Source of the DNA: UBA995 sp035477115
GTDB taxonomy: Bacteria > Bacillota > Sulfobacillia > UBA995
Assembly (NCBI GenBank): GCA_035477115.1
Contig: DATIKW010000018.1
Span: forward strand, 1-64,000
Length of the DNA: 64,000 nucleotides
Reading direction: 5' to 3'
Below the pieces are notes generated by a model. The model saw only the letters and a program-made list of their open reading frames with translations. It ran no database searches and was not told the DNA's origin. The translations under genes and the position numbers were made by a program. The first letter of the stretch is position 1; each line of letters begins with the position of its first letter. This document shows positions 1-7,598 of this stretch, piece after piece.

Positions 1-319
1 GCAACTCGAAAGCCCGGCGACCGATACCTCGCCGTTGATGCTCCTCCGAAACGAGCAGGAGCCCGCAGTAGGCGGTGCTCGCGTCCGGATAGCCGCGAAT
101 CAGGTCTACACAGCCGACCATTTCGCTCCCGCGGTAGATCCCGAAGACGAACTTGTCCTCGTACGACTTGCCTTCCGGGAGAATGGTATACATACTCTGA
201 GCGTCTGCGCGTCCCGGCGGAAGACCCGTCACGAGTTCAGCGTACGTGGGCGCTCCCTCGATGACCCGCTGTAGCTCACCCATCTCTGAGCGTTCGCCCT
301 TGAGCGGGCGGATGGTCAC
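1..319 (-). CDS. GNAT family N-acetyltransferase (partial, runs off the left edge)
   Basis: Read on the minus strand, this frame gives VTIRPLKGERSEMGELQRVI, then APTYAELVTG and later SEEHQRRGIGRR before leaving the window. The R-x-x-G-I-G-R pattern is the acetyl-CoA pyrophosphate-binding loop (motif A) of GNAT acetyltransferases. The opening VTIRPL resembles the usual first strand, so I chose the GTG at 319. The frame stays open further upstream to a TTG at 385, and an internal ATG lies at 283; none of the three has a convincing ribosome binding site. The C-terminal end is missing. The acetylated substrate cannot be told from this fragment. Confidence 0.6.
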   Translation of the reverse strand, partial: MTIRPLKGERSEMGELQRVIEGAPTYAELVTGLPPGRADAQSMYTILPEGKSYEDKFVFGIYRGSEMVGCVDLIRGYPDASTAYCGLLLVSEEHQRRGIGRRAFEL

Positions 320-418
320 ACTGTCACGATCTATGAAGCCCAACGCGAAGCCACCTGCCTGAGGGAGCGCATCACCAACACTCAAGCGGCGAGCGCAACG
401 AGCCGCGAAGCGTGTCGG

Positions 419-562
419 TTAGCCACCACTGCCCCCCTCGTCATCTGTTGTGGCAAGCTGCAAGGCTACTTGAGGTAATTCGACGGTGACGATCTGCCAA
501 ACAACGTCGAGGTTGACGCCGAAGTAATGGTGGATGAGCCGAGAAACTCCTGGTCCGTCCGC
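419..562 (-). pseudogene. HepT (HEPN/DUF86) toxin remnant, C-terminal part only
   Basis: Directly after the mntA stop, the same minus-strand frame reads SRLIHHYFGVNLDVVWQIVT and then VELPQ to a TAA at 419-421. This is the C-terminal end of HepT-type HEPN ribonucleases, including the R-x4-H-x-Y catalytic segment (RLIHHY). The family is normally about 110-140 residues. Only about 47 codons remain here, without a start codon or the N-terminal helices. The stop of the upstream nucleotidyltransferase gene sits where the two pieces join. I infer a deletion that removed the mntA-hepT junction and most of hepT. Confidence 0.7.
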
Positions 563-865
563 TCAGACATACACAATACTCTCGGTAATACTTCGTGCGA
601 CCTGTTGGATACGGATGTTTTGGATCCCGGCGGGCGTGAGCACATCTACCTTACGGCCCAGCAAGTCTTCCAAGTAGTCCGCGAGTTCAACGAAGCGCAA
701 GCCAATCGGACGCTCAAACTCGACGACAATGTCGATGTCACTGGTTTCGTTTGCGTACCCTTTGGCATAAGAGCCAAACAGTCCAATCCGGCGCACGCCG
801 AACTCGCTGGCAAGAAAAGTGTGCCTCTCTCGGAGTAACTTGATAGCCCGCTCTCTGGTCAGCAT
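563..865 (-). CDS. mntA: MntA-type minimal nucleotidyltransferase (HepT antitoxin family)
   Basis: This 100-residue protein is a minimal nucleotidyltransferase. Gly31-Ser32 in GSYAKG and the Asp43-x-Asp45 pair in SDIDIVVEF form the GS-x10-D-x-D active site. In the HepT/MntA toxin-antitoxin family such proteins neutralise the HEPN ribonuclease HepT by AMPylating a tyrosine near its active site. An AGGATGA ribosome binding site precedes the ATG, and the gene starts only a base or two after the stop of the HD-GYP gene. Its partner is reduced to a C-terminal remnant just downstream, so this antitoxin probably has no intact cognate toxin here. Confidence 0.8.
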   Translation of the reverse strand: MLTRERAIKLLRERHTFLASEFGVRRIGLFGSYAKGYANETSDIDIVVEFERPIGLRFVELADYLEDLLGRKVDVLTPAGIQNIRIQQVARSITESIVYV

Positions 866-866
866 G

Positions 867-2138
867 TCATCCTCGCCCCGCCGTCAATCCCAGGAAGCTC
901 CCGATCACGGGTTCGCGGGCCGGCCACTGATGGGGTGGCCCTGCGGTTTCCAGGAGCGCCAAGGTGGGAGCGACGACCTCGGGATCAAACTGATGGCCCG
1001 AGCCCCGGCGGAATTCCTCGATCACCTGGGGGAGGGGTAGGGCTTCCCGGTAAGGCCGCTGGGAGGTCATGGCTTCAAGGGCGTCGGCTACGGTCAGGAT
1101 GCTGACAAGGAGGTCTCGCTGCTTGATCCCTTGCGGATAGCCTCCGCCGCCGTAGTGCTCGTGATGGCGGTCAGCGAAGCGGGCAAGTTCCCGTAGAGCC
1201 CCGCGGGACGCTTGGAGGACACGCGCCCCCACCGGGGCGTGGCTCTGCATGATCTGTCGCTCGATGTCGCTGAATGCGCCCTGCTTGACCAGAATCTCAT
1301 TGGGGACGGCGATCTTGCCGATATCGTGAACCACGCCGGCTATCCACAGGGTCTCCAGTTCCTGGTCGCTGAGGCCGATGCGTTTGCCGATGGTTACCGC
1401 GTAGTCCGCCACGCGGCGGGAGTGGGAAGCGGTATGAGGATCCTTGGCATCAGCGATGCCCGCTATGAGGTCCAGGGTGCTCCGAAGATACCCGCCGGTA
1501 AGGGCGAGCAGGCGACGGTTGGTATCGTGAACGTCCGCCCGATGTAGCATGGAAACGAGGATCCAGAGGTGTACCAGCGTCCCCGCAATCATCACGGCTG
1601 TGGCCGGCAAGACTGCCACCTGAAGGTACTCCACGGCGCCCGCTATCGGTTGTACCAGGAAAAGGGTGGCTCCCGCGTGAAGCAGCTCGACAATCAGGAC
1701 GGCAAGAACGGCCTCTCCGGCAGGGAGCTTCTGTATGGCCCGCCCTCGCCCCACCAGACCCGCCACGATTCCTGCCAGCAGGATCGGCACGCTGCTTACC
1801 AGCGCCGTCGGGCCGCCGGTTGCCAGTTGATGGCCGGCGCCGAGGATGCCGATCACGGCTCCCGCCAGCGGGCCGCCCGTGAGTCCGCCCATGAGCGAAG
1901 CCACGTCGCGCAGGTCGACGGCAAAGGGTGCGACCACCACGCCGGTGAAGGTCGCCATCGCCCCCAGGACGGACCAGAAGACGATGTGCATCCCTTTCCG
2001 CAAGACGTCCGAGCGGTCCTGTCCGCTGGCGGCACGCAGCAGGAGCGGCCAGTTCGCGGCTCCCAGCAGAATCAGGCTGGTAACGGCAACTCCCTCGAGC
2101 AATCCCCATACGGTTGACGTCCACCCGATCCAAGTCAT
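867..2138 (-). CDS. LytS-type membrane sensor with HD-GYP cyclic-di-GMP phosphodiesterase domain
   Basis: The 423-residue protein has an N-terminal half of several hydrophobic segments (about residues 10-200). Its PFAVDLRDVAS and GGLTGGPLAG stretch is typical of the 5TM-5TMR_LYT sensor of LytS/YhcK proteins. A linker leads to an HD-GYP domain at about 215-400. Visible metal-site features are His239, the HD pair at 271-272 (VVHDIGK), the HHEHYGGGGYP stretch at 325-335 and ADALEAMTSQRPYR. Such proteins degrade cyclic-di-GMP at the membrane in response to an unknown signal. A GAGGCGG ribosome binding site supports the ATG. No partner diguanylate cyclase is in the window. Confidence 0.88.
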   Translation of the reverse strand: MTWIGWTSTVWGLLEGVAVTSLILLGAANWPLLLRAASGQDRSDVLRKGMHIVFWSVLGAMATFTGVVVAPFAVDLRDVASLMGGLTGGPLAGAVIGILGAGHQLATGGPTALVSSVPILLAGIVAGLVGRGRAIQKLPAGEAVLAVLIVELLHAGATLFLVQPIAGAVEYLQVAVLPATAVMIAGTLVHLWILVSMLHRADVHDTNRRLLALTGGYLRSTLDLIAGIADAKDPHTASHSRRVADYAVTIGKRIGLSDQELETLWIAGVVHDIGKIAVPNEILVKQGAFSDIERQIMQSHAPVGARVLQASRGALRELARFADRHHEHYGGGGYPQGIKQRDLLVSILTVADALEAMTSQRPYREALPLPQVIEEFRRGSGHQFDPEVVAPTLALLETAGPPHQWPAREPVIGSFLGLTAGRG

Positions 2139-2249
2139 TTTTCCGCCTCAGGAGAACCGGTCAATTTCGAAAGCGTTCCGGGAGCGCAGCCGGTTGACTC
2201 CAGTGAATAATTAGGCATCATGGCTTACGAATCCTCTCTTTGGCCGTCG

Positions 2250-2270
2250 GGACCGCGTCATATACGGTCC
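2250..2270 (-). terminator. short inverted repeat between GNAT gene and HD-GYP gene
   Basis: GGACCG at 2250-2255 pairs with CGGTCC at 2265-2270 around a nine-base loop. It lies about 50 bases after the acetyltransferase stop codon and upstream of the HD-GYP start. No T-run follows, so it is only a weak terminator candidate. The rest of 2139-2321 holds no recognisable gene. Confidence 0.25.
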
Positions 2271-2321
2271 GCCAGGGCGCGTGCGGACGAAGTCATATGC
2301 ATAGCGTTGGCCGAGCACATC

Positions 2322-3035
2322 TCACCTCTGAGGGGGAGGTCGGCGGCAATCGGAGCGGTCAAGCGGATGACCCTCCCCTCCGGTAGCTCTTTCATCCAAG
2401 CGGAGTGCCATGCGGCACAGGCTGGCGTCGAGTATGCGGAACTCGATGTCGGTCGCGAATCCATGCCGCAAATACCAGCGATAGGCGGGCGACTCGGGCA
2501 CGGTGGTGAGGCTCAGGCCGCGGTAGCCCTGAGCGGCAGCCTTATCCTTCAAGAAGGCGAGCAATCGATCGCCATAGCCGCGGGCCTGCACGGCCGGGGA
2601 AGTCGCAATCAACTGCAGCTCCTGGAAGCCGGGCCGCGGCGAGAAAGCGCCGGCCACAACCTTCCAGTGGTCCGGAGGCCAGGTCCTGACCTCGCGCACC
2701 AGTCGACGGATACCGTTCCACCCCAGCATCCAAACGAATTCGACCCCGAACCGCGCCAGCGCCACATGCGAGCGGAAGGTGAGCCGGGCGTCGGCATCGG
2801 TCAGGAGCGCGGCCGACACCAGCGCGCCATCGCCGGCAAGCCCGTACCAGCGGGCATCGCCGGCCGACCCGAAAGTGCTGTAGGTCATGCGGGTGGCCGC
2901 CGCCGCGAACCGGCGGGAGGCGAAGATGGCATCCCGGGGCGGAGGGTCGGGCACCGGGTCGACGAAAGCGTTCCAGAACACGGCCCTGGCTTCCGCACGC
3001 CACGCCGGCGTAAGTAGTTCGGTCGGCTCGGCCAT
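2322..3035 (-). CDS. GNAT family N-acetyltransferase
   Basis: This 237-residue protein fits the GNAT fold. The central stretch FQELQLIATSPAVQARGYGD carries the Q-x-x-G-x-G-like acetyl-CoA loop (QARGYG at about 155). It is followed by LLAFLKDKAAAQGYRGLSL and by SPAYRWYLRHGFATDIEFRI, the usual helix and Y-x-x-x-GF segment near the end of the domain. A GAGGAGA ribosome binding site precedes the ATG at 3035. The gene lies 22 bases after the YIP1-like gene and probably ends the sppA transcript. The last 25 residues are rich in Arg and Pro and look disordered. The substrate is unknown. Confidence 0.8.
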   Translation of the reverse strand: MAEPTELLTPAWRAEARAVFWNAFVDPVPDPPPRDAIFASRRFAAAATRMTYSTFGSAGDARWYGLAGDGALVSAALLTDADARLTFRSHVALARFGVEFVWMLGWNGIRRLVREVRTWPPDHWKVVAGAFSPRPGFQELQLIATSPAVQARGYGDRLLAFLKDKAAAQGYRGLSLTTVPESPAYRWYLRHGFATDIEFRILDASLCRMALRLDERATGGEGHPLDRSDCRRPPPQR

Positions 3036-3057
3036 GACCCGATCTCCTCGCTTCGCT

Positions 3058-3645
3058 TCAGAAAAGGGCAGGGAGAAGCATGCCGGCTACCATGGCCAGA
3101 ACCGCCAACGCCCCCGCCAGGAACAAGACCAGGATCAAGTAAAGGAAGTAGATGAGCACGGCCCGGCCGGTGGACGTGACGAAAGTCTCGCGCAGCGCCA
3201 GCACGCTCAGCACGATCACCCAGACGCTCAAGGCCGCCGTGCCCAGCGCGCTCAGCGCCGTCCCGGCCGGCCCCAGGGTCACCGCCAGCAAGGCGAAGGG
3301 CGCCTGAAAGACGGACGGCACGTTGGCCAAAGCCAATCCCGACAGCAGGCCCAAAAAGCTGCCCCGCGACCCGAGCAGGCGGGCCAGGCCGTAACCTATC
3401 CCCGCCTGGACGAGCAAGAGGACGCCTCCCCCCATGATCGCCATCAGGGCAAGGGGGGCCGGCCCGCCCACCCGGGCAGCGATGTGCGGCGAGGCGAGCG
3501 CCGACGACCAGCCGGTGATGGCCGCGACCATTGCCAGGACGATCAAGGCCGGACCAAGGGAGCCCCCGTCGCCGACCTGACGGAGCGTCTCCCGCGGGCG
3601 CGCCAGGATGCCGACGACCATTTCCGCAAAACCCTGCCGCATCAT
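3058..3645 (-). CDS. YIP1-family multispanning membrane protein
   Basis: The protein has about 195 residues. A short soluble N-terminus (MMRQGFAEMVVGILARPRET) precedes about five hydrophobic segments, as in bacterial YIP1-domain proteins. Members often begin with a short helix containing a P-x-E-T-like motif, seen here as RPRET. The frame is open to a methionine at 3666, but GAGGAGGAA lies just before the ATG pair at 3645, so that start is preferred. It follows sppA closely (sppA ends at 3660), which implies co-transcription. No enzymatic residues are visible, and a role in membrane organisation or transport is only a family-level guess. Confidence 0.72.
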   Translation of the reverse strand: MMRQGFAEMVVGILARPRETLRQVGDGGSLGPALIVLAMVAAITGWSSALASPHIAARVGGPAPLALMAIMGGGVLLLVQAGIGYGLARLLGSRGSFLGLLSGLALANVPSVFQAPFALLAVTLGPAGTALSALGTAALSVWVIVLSVLALRETFVTSTGRAVLIYFLYLILVLFLAGALAVLAMVAGMLLPALF

Positions 3646-3659
3646 CCGTTCCTCCTCGA

Positions 3660-4574
3660 TCACCATCTGGGCAAGAGGTGGAGTTCAAGCTGCTGGCGCA
3701 ACAGCAGGGAATCCTCGCCAAGCAGCGCGACGGTCACGCGGTCGAGCAGCAGCGAGGGGAAACGCCCCAGGGTCTCCCACCAGGGAACGGCCGGCAGGGT
3801 GATGTCCACCGGCTCGGGGTAGGCCACTCCGGCCAGTTCGCCGGCTTCCTCAATGGCCGCGTCAAGACCGCCGAGTCGGTCGACCAGGCCCAATGCCTGG
3901 GCCTCCCGCCCGGTGAACAGCTCTCCCGTGGCCATCTCGCGCACCCGTTCGAGGTCGAGTCGGCGGCCCTCGGCTACGGCCTGGATGAACTGGCGGTGCA
4001 GGTCATCCAGGAATTCCTGGAGGACCTGCCTGCTTTCCGGGGTGAGCGGCTCCATGCCCACACCCTTGTATTCGCCGGCGGTCAGCACCTCGGCCTCGAT
4101 CCCCAGGCGTTCGTAAAGCCCGCCCAGGTATATGTGGCTCATGATCACGCCTATGCTGCCGGTGATGGTGCCGGGCTGGGCGACGATACGGTCGGCGGAC
4201 GCGGAGATATAGAGCCCGCCGGAGGCCACCAGGTCCGCCATGGATACCACGACCGGTCTGGGGAAGTCCCGGATCAAGGCGCCGATCTCCTGGGAAGCGG
4301 CTACCGAGCCGCCCGGGCTCTCAATGCGCAAGACCACGGCGGCGATACGGGAGTCGGCTTCAGCGGCGGCCAGAAGCCGGCGGACGGCGGCAGGGGTGAT
4401 ACCGGATCCCCCGAGGACTGCTGCCGGCCCTTCGGCGATGCCCCCGGTCAACGTGATCACGCCGATATTTCCCTGCTCCAGCGCCGGCCATTCCCGGGCG
4501 AAAACCGCCGACAGGATCAAGGACCCTATCACCAAGACCCCGATTGCGAGCAGGAGCCACCGGTTGCGGTTCAC
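3660..4574 (-). CDS. sppA: Signal peptide peptidase SppA (short, 36K-type)
   Basis: SppA is a membrane-anchored serine/lysine protease that degrades leftover signal peptides. The 304-residue form starts at a GTG preceded by a GGGGGGAG ribosome binding site, giving VNRNRWLLLAIGVLVIGSLI as the membrane anchor. The catalytic serine lies in LVASGGLYISASADRI (about Ser118) and the general-base lysine in LTAGEYKGVGMEP (about Lys170). The family signature ESPGGSV precedes them. The length fits the single-domain Gram-positive form. The longer reading frame upstream to 4697 lacks a membrane-protein N-terminus and was rejected. Confidence 0.92.
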   Translation of the reverse strand: MNRNRWLLLAIGVLVIGSLILSAVFAREWPALEQGNIGVITLTGGIAEGPAAVLGGSGITPAAVRRLLAAAEADSRIAAVVLRIESPGGSVAASQEIGALIRDFPRPVVVSMADLVASGGLYISASADRIVAQPGTITGSIGVIMSHIYLGGLYERLGIEAEVLTAGEYKGVGMEPLTPESRQVLQEFLDDLHRQFIQAVAEGRRLDLERVREMATGELFTGREAQALGLVDRLGGLDAAIEEAGELAGVAYPEPVDITLPAVPWWETLGRFPSLLLDRVTVALLGEDSLLLRQQLELHLLPRW

Positions 4575-4668
4575 CCGCTCCCCCCCTCTCTGGCGCGTTG
4601 GCGAAATGTGCCATAATTTGCCGTTGTACAGCTTTCCCATTCTAGGCTGGCAGCCGGCTTTCCTCCCC

Positions 4669-5631
4669 CTAGTCCGGCTGGGCAGCCCGCAAGGCATCGA
4701 GCACGGCCTGGAAGTCCCGGGGCACCGGCGCCTCGAAGGTGAGCCGCTCGCCGGTCCGGGGATGACGGAAAGTCAGCCGGAAGGCGTGAAGGGCCTGACC
4801 GCTCAACCGGGGCAGCCCTTGCCTCTCCAGCAGGCGGCGGGCGCCGCTCCCATACACCGGGTCGCCTACTACCGGATAGCCGAGATGCGCGAGATGCACC
4901 CGGATCTGGTGGGTCCGTCCGGTATCGAGCGACAGATGCAGGAGCGTGAACCCGGGCAAGCGTTCGGCCACCCGGAAACGGGTCACCGCATCCTTCCCCT
5001 CTCCCGGCGTCAACACGGCGAAGCGCTGACGATTTACGGGATGACGGCCGAGCGGCGCACAGATGATCCCTTGCTCGTCCAGCACAACGCCGCGAACCAG
5101 GGCCAGGTACTCCCGGCCGGCCGCGCGATCGCGAAGCTGCTGGGCCAGCGATTCGTGGGCCGCATCGTTCTTGGCGACCATCATCAGCCCGGTGGTGTCC
5201 TTGTCCAAGCGGTGCACGATGCCCGGACGGTATTCATCACCCAGGCTGGACAGGGTGCCGCAATGGTAGAGCAAGGCGTTGACCAGGGTGCCGGCACTAT
5301 GGCCCGGCGAGGGGTGAACTACCATGCCCCGCGGCTTGTTGATGACGACGACATCGTCATCCTCATACACGATATCCAGTTGGATGGGCTCGGGCTCAAG
5401 GTCGACGGCCTCCGCTGCCGGCACCATCACCTCGATCCGCTCGCCGCCGCGGAGCCGGTGTGCGGCGCTACCGGGTCCTCCGTCGACGGTGACCCAGCCC
5501 TCTACCAGGAGGCGGGTGATGCGGCTGCGGGACATGCCGAGTTCAGGGCAGGATGCGAGGTAGGCGTCGAGTCGTTCGCCCGCCCTCGCCCGAGGTACCA
5601 GGAAGAATTGGGGCTTGACCGGCCAGTTCAC
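4669..5631 (-). CDS. RluD-family 23S rRNA pseudouridine synthase
   Basis: The enzyme isomerises specific uridines in large-subunit rRNA or tRNA. The 320-residue protein begins with an S4-type RNA-binding domain (AGERLDAYLA..SRSRITRLLVEGWVTVDG). The catalytic domain follows, with the RluA/RluD signature HRLDKDTTGLMMVAKND, whose aspartate is the catalytic residue, and the later GRTHQIRVHLAHLGYPVVGD motif. The start is a GTG that overlaps the lspA stop as GTGA, so the two are translationally coupled. The lspA-rluD order is common in Bacillota. The exact modified position (RluD or YlyB type) cannot be set from sequence alone. Confidence 0.92.
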   Translation of the reverse strand: MNWPVKPQFFLVPRARAGERLDAYLASCPELGMSRSRITRLLVEGWVTVDGGPGSAAHRLRGGERIEVMVPAAEAVDLEPEPIQLDIVYEDDDVVVINKPRGMVVHPSPGHSAGTLVNALLYHCGTLSSLGDEYRPGIVHRLDKDTTGLMMVAKNDAAHESLAQQLRDRAAGREYLALVRGVVLDEQGIICAPLGRHPVNRQRFAVLTPGEGKDAVTRFRVAERLPGFTLLHLSLDTGRTHQIRVHLAHLGYPVVGDPVYGSGARRLLERQGLPRLSGQALHAFRLTFRHPRTGERLTFEAPVPRDFQAVLDALRAAQPD

Positions 5632-6089
5632 CCGCGATTGCCCCGGCGAAACAGCCACCCCACCAACAAGATCGCGCCGACGACGATCGCCGAGTCGGCG
5701 AGATTGAAGATGGGCCATACCCTGAAGTCGAGGAAGTCGGTGACGTGGCCGAGGCGTACGCGGTCCAGCAGATTACCCCCGGTGCCGCCGAACTGCAGGC
5801 CGAGCGCCAGTTGCAGGAAGGATTCCTTCTTCCCCATGCGGCGGCTGACAAACGTCAGGGCACCCAAGGCCAGGATTCCCACCGCAATCAACAGGAGCCG
5901 CGCCCCTGGCAGCAACCCGAATGCCGCGCCGGGGTTGAGGGCATGCGTGAGGTAGAAGGCTCCCGGGACGACGGGCAACGATTCGCCGACCGGCAACCAG
6001 ATGCGAACCGCTGCCTTGGTCGCCCCGTCGAGGACGAGAACCCCAAGCGCGGGTAAGATGAAAAGCACGCCTCCCCACCGCCTCCCCAT
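5628..6089 (-). CDS. lspA: Prolipoprotein signal peptidase (signal peptidase II)
   Basis: LspA is an inner-membrane aspartic protease that removes signal peptides from diacylglyceryl-modified prolipoproteins. At 153 residues the length is normal, with four hydrophobic segments. The conserved blocks are NPGAAFGLLPG, GGTGGNLLDR and VTDFLDF followed by FNLADSAI. The two catalytic aspartates are Asp118 and Asp132. It overlaps the downstream pseudouridine synthase gene by four bases. Its likely substrates include the lipoprotein encoded at 36887-38317. Confidence 0.95.
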   Translation of the reverse strand: MGRRWGGVLFILPALGVLVLDGATKAAVRIWLPVGESLPVVPGAFYLTHALNPGAAFGLLPGARLLLIAVGILALGALTFVSRRMGKKESFLQLALGLQFGGTGGNLLDRVRLGHVTDFLDFRVWPIFNLADSAIVVGAILLVGWLFRRGNRG

Positions 6090-6180
6090 TTCGTCTCGTC
6101 GCCGGCATGCGTTCGCTATGGCTACGGGCTCTCCTCCTTGAGCGACCCGTGCAACTCCGCCTTCGAAAGTGCGCTCATAA

Positions 6181-6498
6181 TCACGGTCGCGGGGGCGACC
6201 GCGCTAACTGCTCCTCGACGATGCGGATGACCGCAGCGATGAATCCTCCGACCACCGGCAGATTCAGGGCCAACACCCTCTGGAGCAGGTAAAGCACCAT
6301 TGCCCCGAGGATGGTGAATCCGATCGCGAATCCGACTCCCCGTGCCACGCCGGCCACGAAATTCAGCAGCAACATGCGCCGCGGTTGCTCGACGAGCGAG
6401 ACATAGTCGGCCAGCCTCGCCCGCTGCAACTGGCGCGTCAACTCCGCCAGCCTCAAGTTCAGCTGTTCGATGAGCCTCGAATTCGCGTCGTCGTTCAC
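6181..6498 (-). CDS. DUF5665-family small membrane protein
   Basis: This 105-residue protein has an N-terminal amphipathic, probably coiled region (IEQLNLRLAELTRQLQRARL) followed by ADYVSLVEQPRRMLLLNFVA. Two hydrophobic segments then surround GVGFAIGFTILGAMVLYLLQ. The pattern of a YV.L..P.R.L..NF..G.A.G.G...G motif before membrane helices is that of DUF5665 proteins of Clostridia, whose function is unknown. The ATG overlaps the stop of the FemAB-like gene by four bases, so the two are coupled. A link to the cell envelope is suggested only by these neighbours. Confidence 0.75.
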   Translation of the reverse strand: MNDDANSRLIEQLNLRLAELTRQLQRARLADYVSLVEQPRRMLLLNFVAGVARGVGFAIGFTILGAMVLYLLQRVLALNLPVVGGFIAAVIRIVEEQLARSPPRP

Positions 6499-7595
6499 GT
6501 TTCCCCTCGAGTCCGGTGAACAAACGTCCCCCGGCGACGGTTGACCCCGGTAATTCGCGCACGCAGCGCGCGATAGGCGGGTTCCACCCGGGTGTAAGTC
6601 CAGTACAGGAAGGGTTGGAACGGGAGGTCATACTCCCCCACATATTCGGTGAGGGTCGCCCCAAACCCCCGCTTGAATCGGTACAGCCCATACAGCGGGC
6701 CGGCGGGGTCGAGATCGCCGGACACTCCCCGGAAGTCATACACGGTGCACGCCTGCTCCGCCGCCCACCTGATCATCGCCCACTGCAGGGCATGGTTGGG
6801 CATGACCTCCCGGTGGCTATTCGAAGATGCTCCATACACGTACCAGGCAGTGGTTCCGAGGTGAAACAGGATCGTCCCGGCCAGCACCTCTCCTCGATAT
6901 TCGGCAAGGAACAGACGGGCAAGGCCTTTCTCGACCAGGCACTCCCAAAGATCCTGATAGTACTGGTAAGAGCGGATCCCAAAGCGGTCCCGCCGCGCCG
7001 TCTCTTGCAACAGCCGGTAGAATACGGGCAGGGATTCCGGCGTCTCGGGGCAACGGGTCGTCACCCCGCGACGTGCGGCTAGATTCACATTGTAACGCGT
7101 CTTGGGCGAGAAGCCGGCCAGAACGGCGTCCAGGGGGCGGTCGAGTGACAGGCGCATCACATGCCGCGGCTGCACCCCTTCGAAACCCTGGCCGCGACCC
7201 GCCGGCCGGAAACCGGCCTCCATCAGCAGGCTGGCAAACCGGGCGTCCTCAACCCCGGGGTCGACCTTGAGGAAAGCCAAGCGCTCGGTAGCGGCAATCT
7301 CGCGGATGCCATGGACCAGAGACCCGAGGGCCTGGGGGCCGTCGACGACCGGGCCCCGGGGCGCGTAGCCCAACGCGAGTCCGCCCGGTCCGGGAAGGGG
7401 TCGCTTCAGGATCGAGACCACGCCGGTCCAGCCCGAGCCATCCCGCACCCCGTAGTGCCGGGGCACCCATCCGGTGCGGGATTTGAGTTCCCCCCAGGCG
7501 TGAGTCTGCAGCACATCGCCACCCGGGGTGCGGGCAAGGAAAGCGGTGTAGCTGTCCCGGTCAGCGGGAGGGCAGGATACGAACTCCTGGGCCAT
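6495..7595 (-). CDS. FemAB/FmhB-like peptidoglycan bridge aminoacyltransferase
   Basis: FemABX proteins transfer amino acids from aminoacyl-tRNA to the peptidoglycan stem peptide. The 366-residue protein has the duplicated GNAT-like layout of the family. Visible blocks are LQTHAWGELKSRTGWVPRHY near the N-terminus, FSPKTRYNVNLAARRGV at the join, and a C-terminal half with LFLAEYRGEVLAGTILFHLG, YVYGASSNSHREVMPNHAL and DFRGVSGDLDP..GLYRFKRGFG. The last block closely matches FemX-type enzymes. The tRNA-binding coiled arm of staphylococcal FemA is not evident. It is upstream of and coupled to the DUF5665 gene. The amino acid transferred is unknown. Confidence 0.85.
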   Translation of the reverse strand: MAQEFVSCPPADRDSYTAFLARTPGGDVLQTHAWGELKSRTGWVPRHYGVRDGSGWTGVVSILKRPLPGPGGLALGYAPRGPVVDGPQALGSLVHGIREIAATERLAFLKVDPGVEDARFASLLMEAGFRPAGRGQGFEGVQPRHVMRLSLDRPLDAVLAGFSPKTRYNVNLAARRGVTTRCPETPESLPVFYRLLQETARRDRFGIRSYQYYQDLWECLVEKGLARLFLAEYRGEVLAGTILFHLGTTAWYVYGASSNSHREVMPNHALQWAMIRWAAEQACTVYDFRGVSGDLDPAGPLYGLYRFKRGFGATLTEYVGEYDLPFQPFLYWTYTRVEPAYRALRARITGVNRRRGTFVHRTRGET

Positions 7596-7598
7596 GGC

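Noticed and set aside
2139..2180. TTGACC on the minus strand as -35 of the HD-GYP gene
   Set aside because: It lies too close to the start codon to leave room for a -10 and a leader.
4240..5955. 571-codon plus-strand frame opposite sppA, rluD and lspA
   Set aside because: It runs through three well-supported genes on the other strand and has low-complexity composition.
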